59,742 nucleotides of DNA from positions 1-59,742 of IMG/VR virus record IMGVR_UViG_3300036828_000654; one strand, given 5' to 3'. Positions 27,635 through 36,148 of the stretch are shown here, piece by piece. A program made the translations under genes and the position numbers. The first letter of the stretch is position 1. Each line of letters starts with the position of its first letter. Origin of the DNA: a virus. The notes under the pieces are model-generated. The model ran no database searches and had not been told where the DNA came from. It saw only the letters and a list, made by a program, of their open reading frames with translations.

Positions 27635-29349
27635 CAGTGAGACATCCAGTGTGTGGGTTTAGATCTGTCGATAGGTGTGACCTTCGGACGGGCAGGCATA
27701 CGAGCTCGCATCTCTTGGGCAATGGCATAGCTCATCACCTGGTCATCGTAACAACCAGATTGCGCGCCCATTGCACCCTTGGGGTCATACACGTAGGTGT
27801 TCGCTTCGTTAACGGTGCCGATCCAGCGGATGCCACTGACACCGTTGCGTAATAGGGTTTTCAAGCCTTCGGTGATAACTGGCTTGCTTTGCTTTGTAGT
27901 CAGCCAGCCGAGCTTTGGCGTCTCGTCGTCGTCTTCACGATCGAGGTACTGCTCAGCGTAGATAGCGCGCAGCGGGTAGATATCCCGAAGCTTTTGCAGT
28001 ACCGCGTGACCGTGGTTATTACGCTCTGGCCCGATGTAGGCGGTGTTGTACCATTTGCCGACGTGCGCCAGCAGTTGCGCGAATAGCTCTGCATCGAGGT
28101 AACCGAACCAATGCGCCACTTGCTCGCCGCTGCTCTTCTTGATGACGTCAAACGATGATCGGTCGCAGTTTTCTAACCCTTCCGCGATATCAGCGCCGAT
28201 TGCATAGTCTTCTTCCGGATCTGGAAGCTCCCAGACCAGCAGATGATTTAACAAGGTGCGAACAAGCTCTTTTGTTTCGCCGCCGCGCAGCCCCTGAGCT
28301 TTGGTCTTGGTGCCGGTTACCGGATCCATGTCGTACACCAGCAATGGCGGTTTACAGTGGCCTTGCGCTTTCATCGTGCTGATAGCATCGAATACCCGGC
28401 GGCCAGAAGTCAGGAACGCCTCCAGCGGCGTGCTGGGGAACTCCTGTTTCATTTCGTCGCGCTGCTCGATTTCTTTGTTGATATACCACTGGCGCTGCTC
28501 GGCGCTGAGCGAGATCTGCATCGAAAGCTCAACACCTGCAAAATATTCCCTGTGATATTTGCTGAGACGTAGGCCGGCAGCCGGTACCTGAGCCACATAC
28601 TTTGGATCCTGCCACCAGGCAAAGAAATGAAACTTCCAATCTTGCGTAGTCAGCTCGATACCCGACTGCCCCAGCTCCATAGAGCGAGTGCTCATTTCGT
28701 GGAAGTCACCGCCGACACCCTCCGCCGTGCTTTCGATGAACGCGATACAGCCATCGTGAATGGCGTTAAGCGTACCGGTTCGCACCTCTTTGGCTTTGGC
28801 TGGGTACTTAGCGCAGATCTTCCCATGCTCGGAAATGTGCAGGCGCTGAACGGTACCGGAACGGAATGAGGTTGCCACCTGAATGCTCGAGCCATGGGCA
28901 AACAGAATGTAACCACCGTTTGCCCCGCTGCGCCGCTCAGTGATTTTAAAATCAGCTCTCAGCCACCCTGGCAGGTTGTCGAAAGGTATCGCTATCTTGG
29001 TACGGAAAATTTCACCGGCGGCTGATTTGTCCTGGGCGATAATCCCGCACTTCAGGTTCTTATTGAACAGCGCCTGATCCAGCAGGTAAATGTCGATTGC
29101 CGTTGAGAAGCCGAGCTGTCGCGCCTTCAAGATGATGTTGCGGTAGTGCATCGATTCGAACAATGCACGCTGCGCCGGCCGTAAACGGAAAGTGACCAGC
29201 TCACCCTTTTCATTCTCGATCTTGTAGAGGTTGTTTAACCGCCACCATGGGTTTGAGAGCTTGGTTACGATGAACAGACGCTGCTGTGCGGCTGTCATTC
29301 CACTCATCTCGTCATCAACGTTTGCCGAGTCGTAGTGTGGCGCCATCAT
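27634..29349 (-). CDS. terL: Terminase large subunit (571 aa)
   Basis: The motor ATPase starts near residue 50. The Walker A-like ARQLGFST is near residue 99, the Walker B-like IAFIESTAEG follows near 200, and a C-terminal RNase H-type nuclease includes IGADIAEGLE (about 393) and DDQVMSYA. The 571-residue length is normal for the family. It overlaps the small subunit gene by four bases and the portal gene by one, a tightly coupled packaging unit. Confidence 0.88.
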   Translation of the reverse strand: MMAPHYDSANVDDEMSGMTAAQQRLFIVTKLSNPWWRLNNLYKIENEKGELVTFRLRPAQRALFESMHYRNIILKARQLGFSTAIDIYLLDQALFNKNLKCGIIAQDKSAAGEIFRTKIAIPFDNLPGWLRADFKITERRSGANGGYILFAHGSSIQVATSFRSGTVQRLHISEHGKICAKYPAKAKEVRTGTLNAIHDGCIAFIESTAEGVGGDFHEMSTRSMELGQSGIELTTQDWKFHFFAWWQDPKYVAQVPAAGLRLSKYHREYFAGVELSMQISLSAEQRQWYINKEIEQRDEMKQEFPSTPLEAFLTSGRRVFDAISTMKAQGHCKPPLLVYDMDPVTGTKTKAQGLRGGETKELVRTLLNHLLVWELPDPEEDYAIGADIAEGLENCDRSSFDVIKKSSGEQVAHWFGYLDAELFAQLLAHVGKWYNTAYIGPERNNHGHAVLQKLRDIYPLRAIYAEQYLDREDDDETPKLGWLTTKQSKPVITEGLKTLLRNGVSGIRWIGTVNEANTYVYDPKGAMGAQSGCYDDQVMSYAIAQEMRARMPARPKVTPIDRSKPTHWMSH

Positions 29350-30191
29350 TTGGTCATCAACCCGTTATCGGTCATGCCCTGAATATCAGAGACAATGCCT
29401 GACAGTGGCGTAGTGACGTCTTTGCTTTCCGCTGTAAGTTTCTGCGTCTCCGCTTTCAGCTTGGCCGTGGCCGCTTTGATCCGGAGCGTATCCTCACTAA
29501 GTCGGGGAACATTGACGGCATTCAGTTGCAGGCTGCTGAGCGTGCGCTCGATGGACTCAATACGCCCAATATTTCTGTCGAGCCCCTGCTCAGCCTTGAG
29601 AAATTTGTCGTAAAGCTCAATGCGGGTTTCTACGCTCTCAGCCTTCTGCAAATCCTCCATGATCTGCTTCATCGTCTTGGTGACTGATAACGCACGAGCG
29701 CGGGTGAATATCAGCTCGTCATGCAGGTCAGAGTCAGCGACGGCATCGAATAACTCGTCAGCATCCAGATACTTTGAATAGGCAGAATGCTTTCTGGCGG
29801 TTTGATTACGCGGGGCAAATGCATTCGAAGGGACGCCGGTATTACCTGCGTTGCCTTGTGTAAACCGACCCTTGCCGTCTCTTCCGTGCGGTTTCGCATC
29901 AGGATCCGGAACTGTATCAGTCTCTTCATTTGCGTCTGCTGATACATGTTCATCTTCATCTACTGAATCATTACCACCTGCGCAGTTTTTCGCATTCTCA
30001 TTGCGCTGCGCACTGTGCGCAGTATTGCGATGTTTGTTTTGCGCAGATTGCGCAGCACGAGGTTTGATGTAGCGACGAGCCGAATGATAGTTCAACCCAC
30101 GGTTCTCACACCACTGCTGAGCTGTTATCCCTGTAGCTGCATTGTCTTTGAGGAACTCAGCCTGCAGCGCTTTCCAGTCATGCTTTGCCAT
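29346..30191 (-). CDS. terS: Terminase small subunit (281 aa)
   Basis: Residues 1-45 form a helix-turn-helix of the TerS type (ITAQQWCENRGLNYHSARRYIK). A low-complexity, acidic linker follows (about 60-130) and then a helical oligomerisation region (about 160-230). The C-terminus is helical and charged. The DNA encoding the linker contains a cluster of TGCGCA hexamers, discussed separately as a possible pac site. The gene precedes the large subunit with a four-base overlap. Confidence 0.8.
   Translation of the reverse strand: MAKHDWKALQAEFLKDNAATGITAQQWCENRGLNYHSARRYIKPRAAQSAQNKHRNTAHSAQRNENAKNCAGGNDSVDEDEHVSADANEETDTVPDPDAKPHGRDGKGRFTQGNAGNTGVPSNAFAPRNQTARKHSAYSKYLDADELFDAVADSDLHDELIFTRARALSVTKTMKQIMEDLQKAESVETRIELYDKFLKAEQGLDRNIGRIESIERTLSSLQLNAVNVPRLSEDTLRIKAATAKLKAETQKLTAESKDVTTPLSGIVSDIQGMTDNGLMTK
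29979..30054. repeat. Five TGCGCA repeats inside terS, candidate packaging site
   Basis: TGCGCA occurs at 29979, 30007, 30016, 30040 and 30049, within 76 bp. Packaging sites of P22-type headful phages lie inside the small terminase gene and are recognised by TerS. The palindromic hexamer cluster here is an obvious candidate, but no direct evidence exists. Confidence 0.4.
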
Positions 30192-30261
30192 GTGATGTGT
30201 TTACTGCTCTCTTCCATTGACCATTAGACAGCCCACCCTGGTGGATGAACTGTGTGATGGC

Positions 30262-30474
30262 TTATGCAACGGGCTGTGCTGAGTTGGTGTAAGTGGCTAC
30301 CGTCTTGCCAGCCGCATTCGTTACATAGACGTCGTCCCCGGGCAACAGGTGATACTTCTCATCGCCGCCGCTACCAATCACTGAAAGGGTTTTGCTTTCC
30401 CCATTCCAGATAACTTCACTGCCGCCGATCAGCCGCTCTTGCTTAGTGGCGTACTTCAATTTAATGGTGAACAT
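30262..30474 (-). CDS. Small conserved late protein (70 aa)
   Basis: This 70-residue beta-rich protein (MFTIKLKYATKQERLIGGSEVIW...) has a strong GGAG site 6-7 nt before the ATG. It lies between Rz/Rz1 and the small terminase. I recognise no domain. Similar short genes are common between lysis and packaging genes in lambdoid phages. Confidence 0.6.
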   Translation of the reverse strand: MFTIKLKYATKQERLIGGSEVIWNGESKTLSVIGSGGDEKYHLLPGDDVYVTNAAGKTVATYTNSAQPVA

Positions 30475-30502
30475 GCTGTGTCTCCTGCTTCTGATAGTAA
30501 AA

Positions 30503-30524
30503 AGCCCCGGTTACTTCCGAGGCT
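30503..30524 (-). terminator. Hairpin at the Rz stop
   Basis: AGCCCCGG and CCGAGGCT pair (one internal mismatch) around TTACTT, with TTTTT after it on the minus strand. It overlaps the final codons of Rz and precedes the 70-residue gene. Confidence 0.6.
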
Positions 30525-31050
30525 CAGTTGGTTGTTGGTGTGGGAGGCTTCGAATACTCGCGCGATCGTTGTTCGCCCTGTCCAGCAGGGTAAGCAACGG
30601 GTCAATCCAGAGAACCGCCTGGCGGTATGTCAGTCTGCCGGCGGCAGGGGAATTAGTAACGGCTCTGTCAGGTTCGCCGGTATCACGCATTGCGATGGCA
30701 CGTAGACCGTTCGTGTACGCGTACAAGCGCTGAGCAGTAGCATCAGGGATAAAACGATCAGCGCATTCCTCAGTTTTAAGGTCGTTGCGGGTTTCATTTT
30801 GCCGTTCCTCACTCTTGGCTGAGATGGTGACGTTGTACTTACCTGCGGCGGCTGATATCTCATTGGCGCGCTGGAATTGGAATGCTTGCTGGGCATTCGT
30901 CGCGGTGGCCACATCCAGATCGCTTCGCACCTGGCTCAACTCCCCATCCTTCGCAACGGATACACCGTAGAAATGGAATGCCATCCAACCAAGCGCAAGG
31001 ATCACCGCCAGCAAGACACCGGCAATGGTGAGCAGGATTTTGTTGGTCAT
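30511..31050 (-). CDS. Rz: Rz i-spanin (179 aa)
   Basis: A single N-terminal membrane anchor (residues 5-27, ILLTIAGVLLAVILALGWM) is followed by a periplasmic coiled coil, the Rz arrangement. With the outer-membrane lipoprotein Rz1, nested in another frame at 30630-30797, it disrupts the outer membrane at the end of lysis. The order holin, endolysin, Rz is that of lambdoid phages. Confidence 0.85.
   Translation of the reverse strand: MTNKILLTIAGVLLAVILALGWMAFHFYGVSVAKDGELSQVRSDLDVATATNAQQAFQFQRANEISAAAGKYNVTISAKSEERQNETRNDLKTEECADRFIPDATAQRLYAYTNGLRAIAMRDTGEPDRAVTNSPAAGRLTYRQAVLWIDPLLTLLDRANNDRASIRSLPHQQPTEPRK
30630..30797 (-). CDS. Rz1: Rz1 o-spanin lipoprotein, nested in Rz (55 aa)
   Basis: The frame from the ATG at 30797 gives a signal sequence with the lipobox LLSAC (cysteine near residue 25), followed by a short proline-containing periplasmic domain. 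It lies entirely within Rz in a different frame, as in lambda. The longer frame upstream of that ATG is probably not translated. Confidence 0.85.
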   Translation of the reverse strand: MKPATTLKLRNALIVLSLMLLLSACTRTRTVYVPSQCVIPANLTEPLLIPLPPAD

Positions 31051-31182
31051 ATCGGGATCCGGGCTTAACGCCGTTTGCTATGAAAAATGTGTGGGCAACG
31101 ACAATCAACGCGATTGTAGATTTCGCGTAGCGTCACCGATTCGAGGGTAATCTCGCAGATAACGGCCAGAATTAGCCTGTTT

Positions 31183-31731
31183 TCAATGAGCTAGGCAGAG
31201 TGCCTTCTCTTTATCGCGTCGAGTGACTAACCCGGGAAGAACCGTTTTCCCGGAGTAAATCCAGCGCGGCAACTGCTCACAGGCTGCTACAGTTTTACCA
31301 GCCAGCAGATATCGGTACATCGTCGATCGGGTGAACTGGCCACAGCCGACATTAAAAATAAAACTCCCGACTCCATCGAATACACCTTGGGGAAGTTGCT
31401 TCCCCAGTTTGCGCTCGACATTCACCTCGATGCAGTTCTGCGCCTCCATTTGGTCTTCGGCAAACCACTTGGCGATCTGCTGGTCACTGGCATTCTTGAC
31501 AGCAGCAACACCTTTCCCGGTATGACCGATTCCCTGCGTGATGATTTTGGCAGGGCATAGATACGGATCCCGGCGGCAGCTCTCGGCATTCCCCATGACC
31601 TCCATTGCCGCTTTGGAGAACCGTAGGGGATTACCATTCGCCGATTTGAAATCACCCGCCTGGTTCAGTACCAGTCCGATTATCACGGACACAGAGCACA
31701 CGACAGCGGCGACTTTCTTTTTAATCGTCAT
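31183..31731 (-). CDS. SAR endolysin (lysozyme, 182 aa)
   Basis: An N-terminal, weakly hydrophobic segment (VAAVVCSVSVIIGLVLNQAG) acts as a signal-arrest-release anchor. The glycoside hydrolase 24 fold follows, with the catalytic Glu in GNAESCRRDPY and TQGIGHTGKG downstream. The layout equals that of phage 21 R. Several cysteines (in the anchor and near the active site) may control activation by disulfide exchange. It overlaps the holin gene by four bases. Confidence 0.85.
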   Translation of the reverse strand: MTIKKKVAAVVCSVSVIIGLVLNQAGDFKSANGNPLRFSKAAMEVMGNAESCRRDPYLCPAKIITQGIGHTGKGVAAVKNASDQQIAKWFAEDQMEAQNCIEVNVERKLGKQLPQGVFDGVGSFIFNVGCGQFTRSTMYRYLLAGKTVAACEQLPRWIYSGKTVLPGLVTRRDKEKALCLAH

Positions 31732-31970
31732 TTAGCCCGCCCCGGATTAATGATCGTGGCACCAGCGCGGGACGCCCGTTCAATGGCTCGCGTCTGGCGA
31801 TTCTGGAAGTACAGGTTTGCGGCAAACGTCGCGATACCAATGATGATACCGATGACGATCGCCCAATCGTTCAACGTGAGATCGTTAAGTAATTTGCCCA
31901 CCTTCCCCACCAGCACAAGAAACCCCGAAGAGAGGTAGGCCGCGAGGCTTGCTTTCTCCTGCATTTTCAT
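31728..31970 (-). CDS. Pinholin-type holin (80 aa)
   Basis: This class II holin has two membrane segments (about 10-27 and 36-54, ending LYFQNRQTRAIERA), resembling phage 21 S. The N-terminus is MKMQEKAS. Met1-Lys2-Met3 recalls the dual start of phage 21, whose longer product is an antiholin. It is paired with a SAR endolysin, as is typical of pinholins. Confidence 0.8.
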   Translation of the reverse strand: MKMQEKASLAAYLSSGFLVLVGKVGKLLNDLTLNDWAIVIGIIIGIATFAANLYFQNRQTRAIERASRAGATIINPGRAK

Positions 31971-32001
31971 ACTCCACCTCCCCCGCAGGGGGAATAAAAA
32001 A

Positions 32002-32027
32002 AGCCTGCTGGGCGAACCATGCAGGCT
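32002..32027 (-). terminator. Hairpin between the DUF2441-like gene and the holin
   Basis: AGCCTGC and GCAGGCT pair around a 12-nt loop, with a T run on the minus strand. It is the second of two tandem hairpins here. Confidence 0.65.
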
Positions 32028-32041
32028 TAGGACTGACCAAT

Positions 32042-32096
32042 AAAAAAGCCGAAGTAGCTTTAAGCATACTCCGGCATCTTTCGGAAATTTAGCGCG
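32042..32096 (-). terminator. Late-operon intergenic hairpin with conserved flank, copy 4
   Basis: GCCGAAGTA and TACTCCGGC (32048-32076, one mismatch) form a stem followed on the minus strand by a T run. The plus-strand flank GGCATCTTTCGGAAATTTAG then CGCG is the best-conserved version of the four-copy repeat. It would end the transcript of the DUF2441-like gene unless antiterminated. Confidence 0.7.
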
Positions 32097-32156
32097 TTTA
32101 ACACATCATTGCAAGATGATAACATCTAAAATTTCGCTGTACTTTAATGATAAGCT

Positions 32157-32783
32157 TCAGGAAAAATAATCAATTTCTTCAATGATATCCAATGTCCCCT
32201 CAAAAAGAATTTCCTGCGCATGCTTATCCGTTATTATTCCACCCCAGTATTTTTTTGCCTTCGCTAATGTCTCAGGGTACAACTCAGAGTCATCCAGTAA
32301 ATGCTCATCGCTTGCATAATGGAGTTTTCCTGTAGGGACAACTTTATAGATCCTATGAGTCTCCCGCCTAGCGGGCAATGTATCGACCCAGTATTTTAAA
32401 TTTTCATCTCCATGGGCAAGCCATATGCATTTTTGTCGTGATGGTAGGTTAGGAAAATCACTTGCTCGGATATTTTCCCAAATTAATTCCCTTGTGTACT
32501 TGCAGAAATGCATTGCAGCATCCTGCCCAATAGCTGCGATTTGCTGAACCGTATATGAAGTATTCATTCTTCCATATTTTAATTCATTTAAGAATCGCAA
32601 CTTCGTCCATTTTTCATTAACTCCATTTACAACCACGTCAATTCTAACATCTGGAAACTCAAGGAAATAGTTAAAAAACGGGTTAACTTCACCTGTAGTT
32701 ATCGACGTTCCAACCACCATAGTATTACTCTTCATCCAAGGGTATTGGTTTTTTGGGGCAATATGATAGAAACTGTCACTCAT
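32157..32783 (-). CDS. DUF2441-like protein between Q and lysis genes (208 aa)
   Basis: The N-terminus FYHIAPKNQY and the downstream FPNLPSRQKCIWLAHG, with W(x)(x)T and the final KVVPTGKLHYASDE block, resemble DUF2441 proteins, which I believe fold like ADP-ribosyltransferases. The gene is AT-rich and unlike its neighbours. It occupies the interval where Shiga-toxin phages carry stxAB. It would be expressed with the late genes through Q, or from its own promoter. No signal peptide is visible. A toxin or host-modifying role is inference from position and possible fold. Confidence 0.55.
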   Translation of the reverse strand: MSDSFYHIAPKNQYPWMKSNTMVVGTSITTGEVNPFFNYFLEFPDVRIDVVVNGVNEKWTKLRFLNELKYGRMNTSYTVQQIAAIGQDAAMHFCKYTRELIWENIRASDFPNLPSRQKCIWLAHGDENLKYWVDTLPARRETHRIYKVVPTGKLHYASDEHLLDDSELYPETLAKAKKYWGGIITDKHAQEILFEGTLDIIEEIDYFS

Positions 32784-32831
32784 TTTTCAATCCTGAGTAA
32801 TTAATATAGTTATAAAATTAAACATTTTGGA

Positions 32832-33650
32832 TTACCATCTAAAATGTTTTTCTTCTTCAATTCTCTCAGTCAATAATAGAGTCGCATTCGACTCCTCAAC
32901 ATACAACCAATTCATACACTTCTTTACCAGATCCGAATACTGGCTTGCCCAGTCACCCGGCTCAACCGCAGCCCCTATGATACGCATCGACTTACGCAGA
33001 TGCTCCATATTGGCGGGTATCTTACCCTTACCATTGCACTCTTCGCACTCAACCGGGTGAGGCCTAACAGTGCGTCCGGTTCCAGAGCAGCGCGGGCATA
33101 TATTGGTTGTGGCTGCGTGGCGCTCAGACCAGGCGCGCAATGCTGCACGTTCCCACTCAATCCGTGTATTTAAATCGGTAATTTCCAATCCAGCCTCAAC
33201 GTAAACAGCATCGCTGATTTGCTCCTGGCATCGGCGCTTTTCTAAAGCCTTAATCTCTGACTGCAACGCCTCAATGTTCTTTCGGGTTTGGGCGGTACGT
33301 GGGCCATACCTGCGGAATAATGATGCGAGATGCACCACTTGTGCCGGCAGGTTACGCTCAAGCACAATGCTGAGGGCTAACTGGCATGCTGTTGCCGCAC
33401 GATCAGGATGCGGGCGCTGATGTACCCATTCATTAATCGCTGCTCGTAGCCTCTGCTCTGCCTTGAAGTCGCTGCGGTACTTCGTCATCAGCAGATCGAG
33501 GCCAGCGGAATGCTGGTGCTGCGCGGCTGCAAATGCTCCGAGAATTTGCTCCCTAGTCAGGGAAGCTCGGCCACGGCCGACATTCATTGACTCCGCGCTT
33601 ACACAGCGCGGATCGTGCATTTTTATGAGTTGTTCTATTGCGTTGGTCAT
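32832..33650 (-). CDS. Q: Late antiterminator, Q-like (272 aa)
   Basis: The centre has a zinc-ribbon block with CPRC-SGTG and CEEC-NGKG (residues about 188-210), as in several Q-type phage antiterminators, and helical flanks. It is the last early gene before the lysis block, exactly where Q sits in lambdoid phages. It would load on RNA polymerase at a late promoter downstream and allow reading through the many hairpins in the late operon. The late promoter was not located. Confidence 0.7.
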   Translation of the reverse strand: MTNAIEQLIKMHDPRCVSAESMNVGRGRASLTREQILGAFAAAQHQHSAGLDLLMTKYRSDFKAEQRLRAAINEWVHQRPHPDRAATACQLALSIVLERNLPAQVVHLASLFRRYGPRTAQTRKNIEALQSEIKALEKRRCQEQISDAVYVEAGLEITDLNTRIEWERAALRAWSERHAATTNICPRCSGTGRTVRPHPVECEECNGKGKIPANMEHLRKSMRIIGAAVEPGDWASQYSDLVKKCMNWLYVEESNATLLLTERIEEEKHFRW

Positions 33651-33713
33651 ATTGGTCAGCCCTTATTTCTATTTACAGAACTGATTGTAAATACAATAAA
33701 TGGGAATGCAAGT

Positions 33714-35252
33714 CTACTCAATGATGGTCGCCAGCTCTACATAATCACAGTATTCTTTGAGTGACAATTTATTCTTATAGTTAAACAAATAATATGAAGC
33801 CATATAATCACCTGGCAAAGAAAGCCCTCCAAATCCCCCCATAAAAGGCACACTTCCACTATTGTTTTTAAAAAATATATTTCTAGCAGAGCTCACTACC
33901 TTATCCTTTTCAGACTCACTGAATTCCTTTTTTAAAACATCCCTTAGTGCAACAATTATATTAAATAAACCTTTATATAATGGTTCTGGTTTTACTCTCC
34001 AACCTTCTTGAAGCCCCATTTTGAACTCACTCAGTAAAATCTTATTTGAAATGACAAGCTCCATTGTTTCATCATAAGATCGACTGAAGTTTTTGATGCA
34101 AAAGTTGCGTTTTTCCTCATCCTTTTCTAATCCTAAATTCAGGAATTCATCATATAATAACTGGTCTTTAGAATACAAAGCCAAAAGGAATGAAATAAGC
34201 ATTATATCAACAGCACTTTCACAGCTGGCTAATACAGCCTCTAATCTCTCAAGCCAATTACTTGTCGTTCGAAGATCCATACAAACACAATCAGCAGTTA
34301 TTGTTAGGATATTACAAACCTTTTCAATATACTCTTCATCATAATAGAACCAGAAATTGTCTTTTTTGGAACAAAACTCGTTAAAAATAACACTTGTTGA
34401 TATTTTATTTCTTATGAAGCCTGCTAAACTCAATTGACGCAGTGTTATACTCCGATTAAAAAACCTGTCTAAATATCTTGAGGAATTAAAACCCTCCCCA
34501 TACACTGATTTTATAGAGTGTTGTAATTGACTCTTGTCTGTTGCAACAACAAAAACAACTTTCTTCATATCAAAAAGATGTTTTATTGTTTCAAGCATTT
34601 CTATAGCATATGTTGGGCGACATCTGTCTAACTCATCAATAAAAACAAACAATGGCAGACAAAGTTTTTTCTCTGCCTCAATACAACCCAAATATCTAGA
34701 CACTGCAACTTTAAATTCATCAATTGTATTATTTGTTTTATCATGAATTTTTATTAAGTCACCAACAATTTTAGAACCTATACTCGCTAAAAAATCCTCA
34801 TCATCATTTTCTATAGCTTTAGAAATTTTATCACAGTCAGCCCCTAAGTACTTTTTAATAAGTCCCTTAGTCAGCTCGGGTGTGATGCTTTTTATTAATA
34901 GCCAACTTTTCTTTGTAAGAGTAGATTCTAAAAATCTTGGGTCAACCATTTTCTCCAAATCATTAACAATAGCCGAAATTACTGCCAAAAATGGGTCCTT
35001 GGAATGATCACTTTTCCAAGCGTCAATAAAAACAACTGGATAAGTACATTTAATCTCATCAGCCCAACGCCTTAAAAACCATGTTTTCCCCGCCCCCCAA
35101 GAAGCATTGACATTTAATACAAAATTCTCTTCCTTACCCTTAGATGCCAAAAAAAAACTTAAAAATTTAGCATATTTTGCACGACCTAATAAATCCCCTG
35201 GCAGATCTGATGCATTGCAATCCCAATTAAAATCAAGATTTTCTCTTTCCAT
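33714..35252 (-). CDS. KAP-family P-loop NTPase (512 aa)
   Basis: Residues 45-60 contain the Walker A motif WGAGKT. A Walker B FIDELDRCRP lies near 208, followed by the KAP signature IEMLETIKHLFDMKKVVFVVATD and a C-terminal helical region. No transmembrane insertion is obvious, unlike many KAP proteins. The family includes F plasmid PifA, which excludes T7, and QatA of the Qat defence system. The gene is AT-rich and is the third gene of a three-gene operon, 38 bp after the CBS-HEPN gene. The role as ATPase of a defence unit is inference. Confidence 0.8.
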   Translation of the reverse strand: MERENLDFNWDCNASDLPGDLLGRAKYAKFLSFFLASKGKEENFVLNVNASWGAGKTWFLRRWADEIKCTYPVVFIDAWKSDHSKDPFLAVISAIVNDLEKMVDPRFLESTLTKKSWLLIKSITPELTKGLIKKYLGADCDKISKAIENDDEDFLASIGSKIVGDLIKIHDKTNNTIDEFKVAVSRYLGCIEAEKKLCLPLFVFIDELDRCRPTYAIEMLETIKHLFDMKKVVFVVATDKSQLQHSIKSVYGEGFNSSRYLDRFFNRSITLRQLSLAGFIRNKISTSVIFNEFCSKKDNFWFYYDEEYIEKVCNILTITADCVCMDLRTTSNWLERLEAVLASCESAVDIMLISFLLALYSKDQLLYDEFLNLGLEKDEEKRNFCIKNFSRSYDETMELVISNKILLSEFKMGLQEGWRVKPEPLYKGLFNIIVALRDVLKKEFSESEKDKVVSSARNIFFKNNSGSVPFMGGFGGLSLPGDYMASYYLFNYKNKLSLKEYCDYVELATIIE

Positions 35253-35290
35253 TGCAAACGTTCCTATAATAAATAAGTCATGATGAGTCT

Positions 35291-36139
35291 TTAATTATTA
35301 CTCATAGATAGATTTTCAGAACATTCTATGAATCGCTCTATATTACTAAGAAGAACACTTATTTCATTTAAAGGTACGTCTGTAAAAATAGAACTCTGGC
35401 TGTGAGCTATATTATTCCTAACCTTTTCAGCTATCTCGATAAATTCTTTCATTTTATTCTTGCTTAAGCTAAAATCATTACAAAATTTAGCGTTGCAACA
35501 TAATAATCTCTTCTTATCCCCCAGTTGTAAGTATCCAACAAGACTCACATCCTCATTTTCATTTTTGACCTTAGCTGTCTTGTAAAGTGTACTGGCACTT
35601 TCAAATCTATCATTACCAATTATCTCTCTAATTATCTCATCATTTTTATAAATCTTCCCCACCCAGTAATTTAAATGAATCTCGAACAAGGATATAACAC
35701 CAAATATAAATATCCTTATGGGAGGTTTGTTCATATCCGCTTTAGTCACTATGTACAATATATCTCTTCCAAAGTTAACATAAAGACATTCCTTTCTTGT
35801 CAACTCATTTATCAATATAGGAATAGGCGTTGAATCAGAAATCACTGCATCGAGTTCGATTTTTTTAATATAATCGGATATAACACCATCACCTAGTTCA
35901 TTTGTTAAAACATAACCTACTACTTTTTTGTTTTCATCAATTACTCCAGCAGAGTCAAAGTCTCTTCGGCTCAACATATCTCGGATATCTGCGGCAATCA
36001 TATCCATTTCACATGAAAGTAAAGGCTCACAGATATTTTTCGTTGTGACTGAATCCATAAATATCTTCTTTAAAGATTTAAAGTCTGTACCATGGCGTCG
36101 TTTCCCAGTTAATGGTGACACCCACAATTCGTAGCCCAC
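35291..36139 (-). CDS. CBS-pair protein with C-terminal HEPN RNase motif (282 aa)
   Basis: Residues 36-85 and about 100-150 read as two CBS repeats (MLSRRDFDSAGVIDENKKVV then ISDSTPIPILINELTRKECL), which bind adenine nucleotides in known proteins. The C-terminal helical region ends with KVRNNIAHSQ, matching the HEPN Rx4-6H RNase signature (R-N-N-I-A-H). The combination suggests a nucleotide-gated RNA-cutting effector. It is 9 bp after the nuclease gene and 38 bp before the KAP NTPase gene, all on the same strand. Confidence 0.65.
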   Translation of the reverse strand: MGYELWVSPLTGKRRHGTDFKSLKKIFMDSVTTKNICEPLLSCEMDMIAADIRDMLSRRDFDSAGVIDENKKVVGYVLTNELGDGVISDYIKKIELDAVISDSTPIPILINELTRKECLYVNFGRDILYIVTKADMNKPPIRIFIFGVISLFEIHLNYWVGKIYKNDEIIREIIGNDRFESASTLYKTAKVKNENEDVSLVGYLQLGDKKRLLCCNAKFCNDFSLSKNKMKEFIEIAEKVRNNIAHSQSSIFTDVPLNEISVLLSNIERFIECSENLSMSNN

Positions 36140-36148
36140 AGTTATTCC

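Noticed and set aside
32784-33713. tRNA genes between Q and the lysis block, as in Stx phages
   Set aside because: The gaps are only 48 and 63 bp and contain no tRNA-like cloverleaf.
33714-35252. Qat defence system, because of the KAP NTPase
   Set aside because: No QueC-like (QatC) or TatD-like (QatD) gene is adjacent; the neighbours are a CBS-HEPN protein and a modification-reading nuclease.
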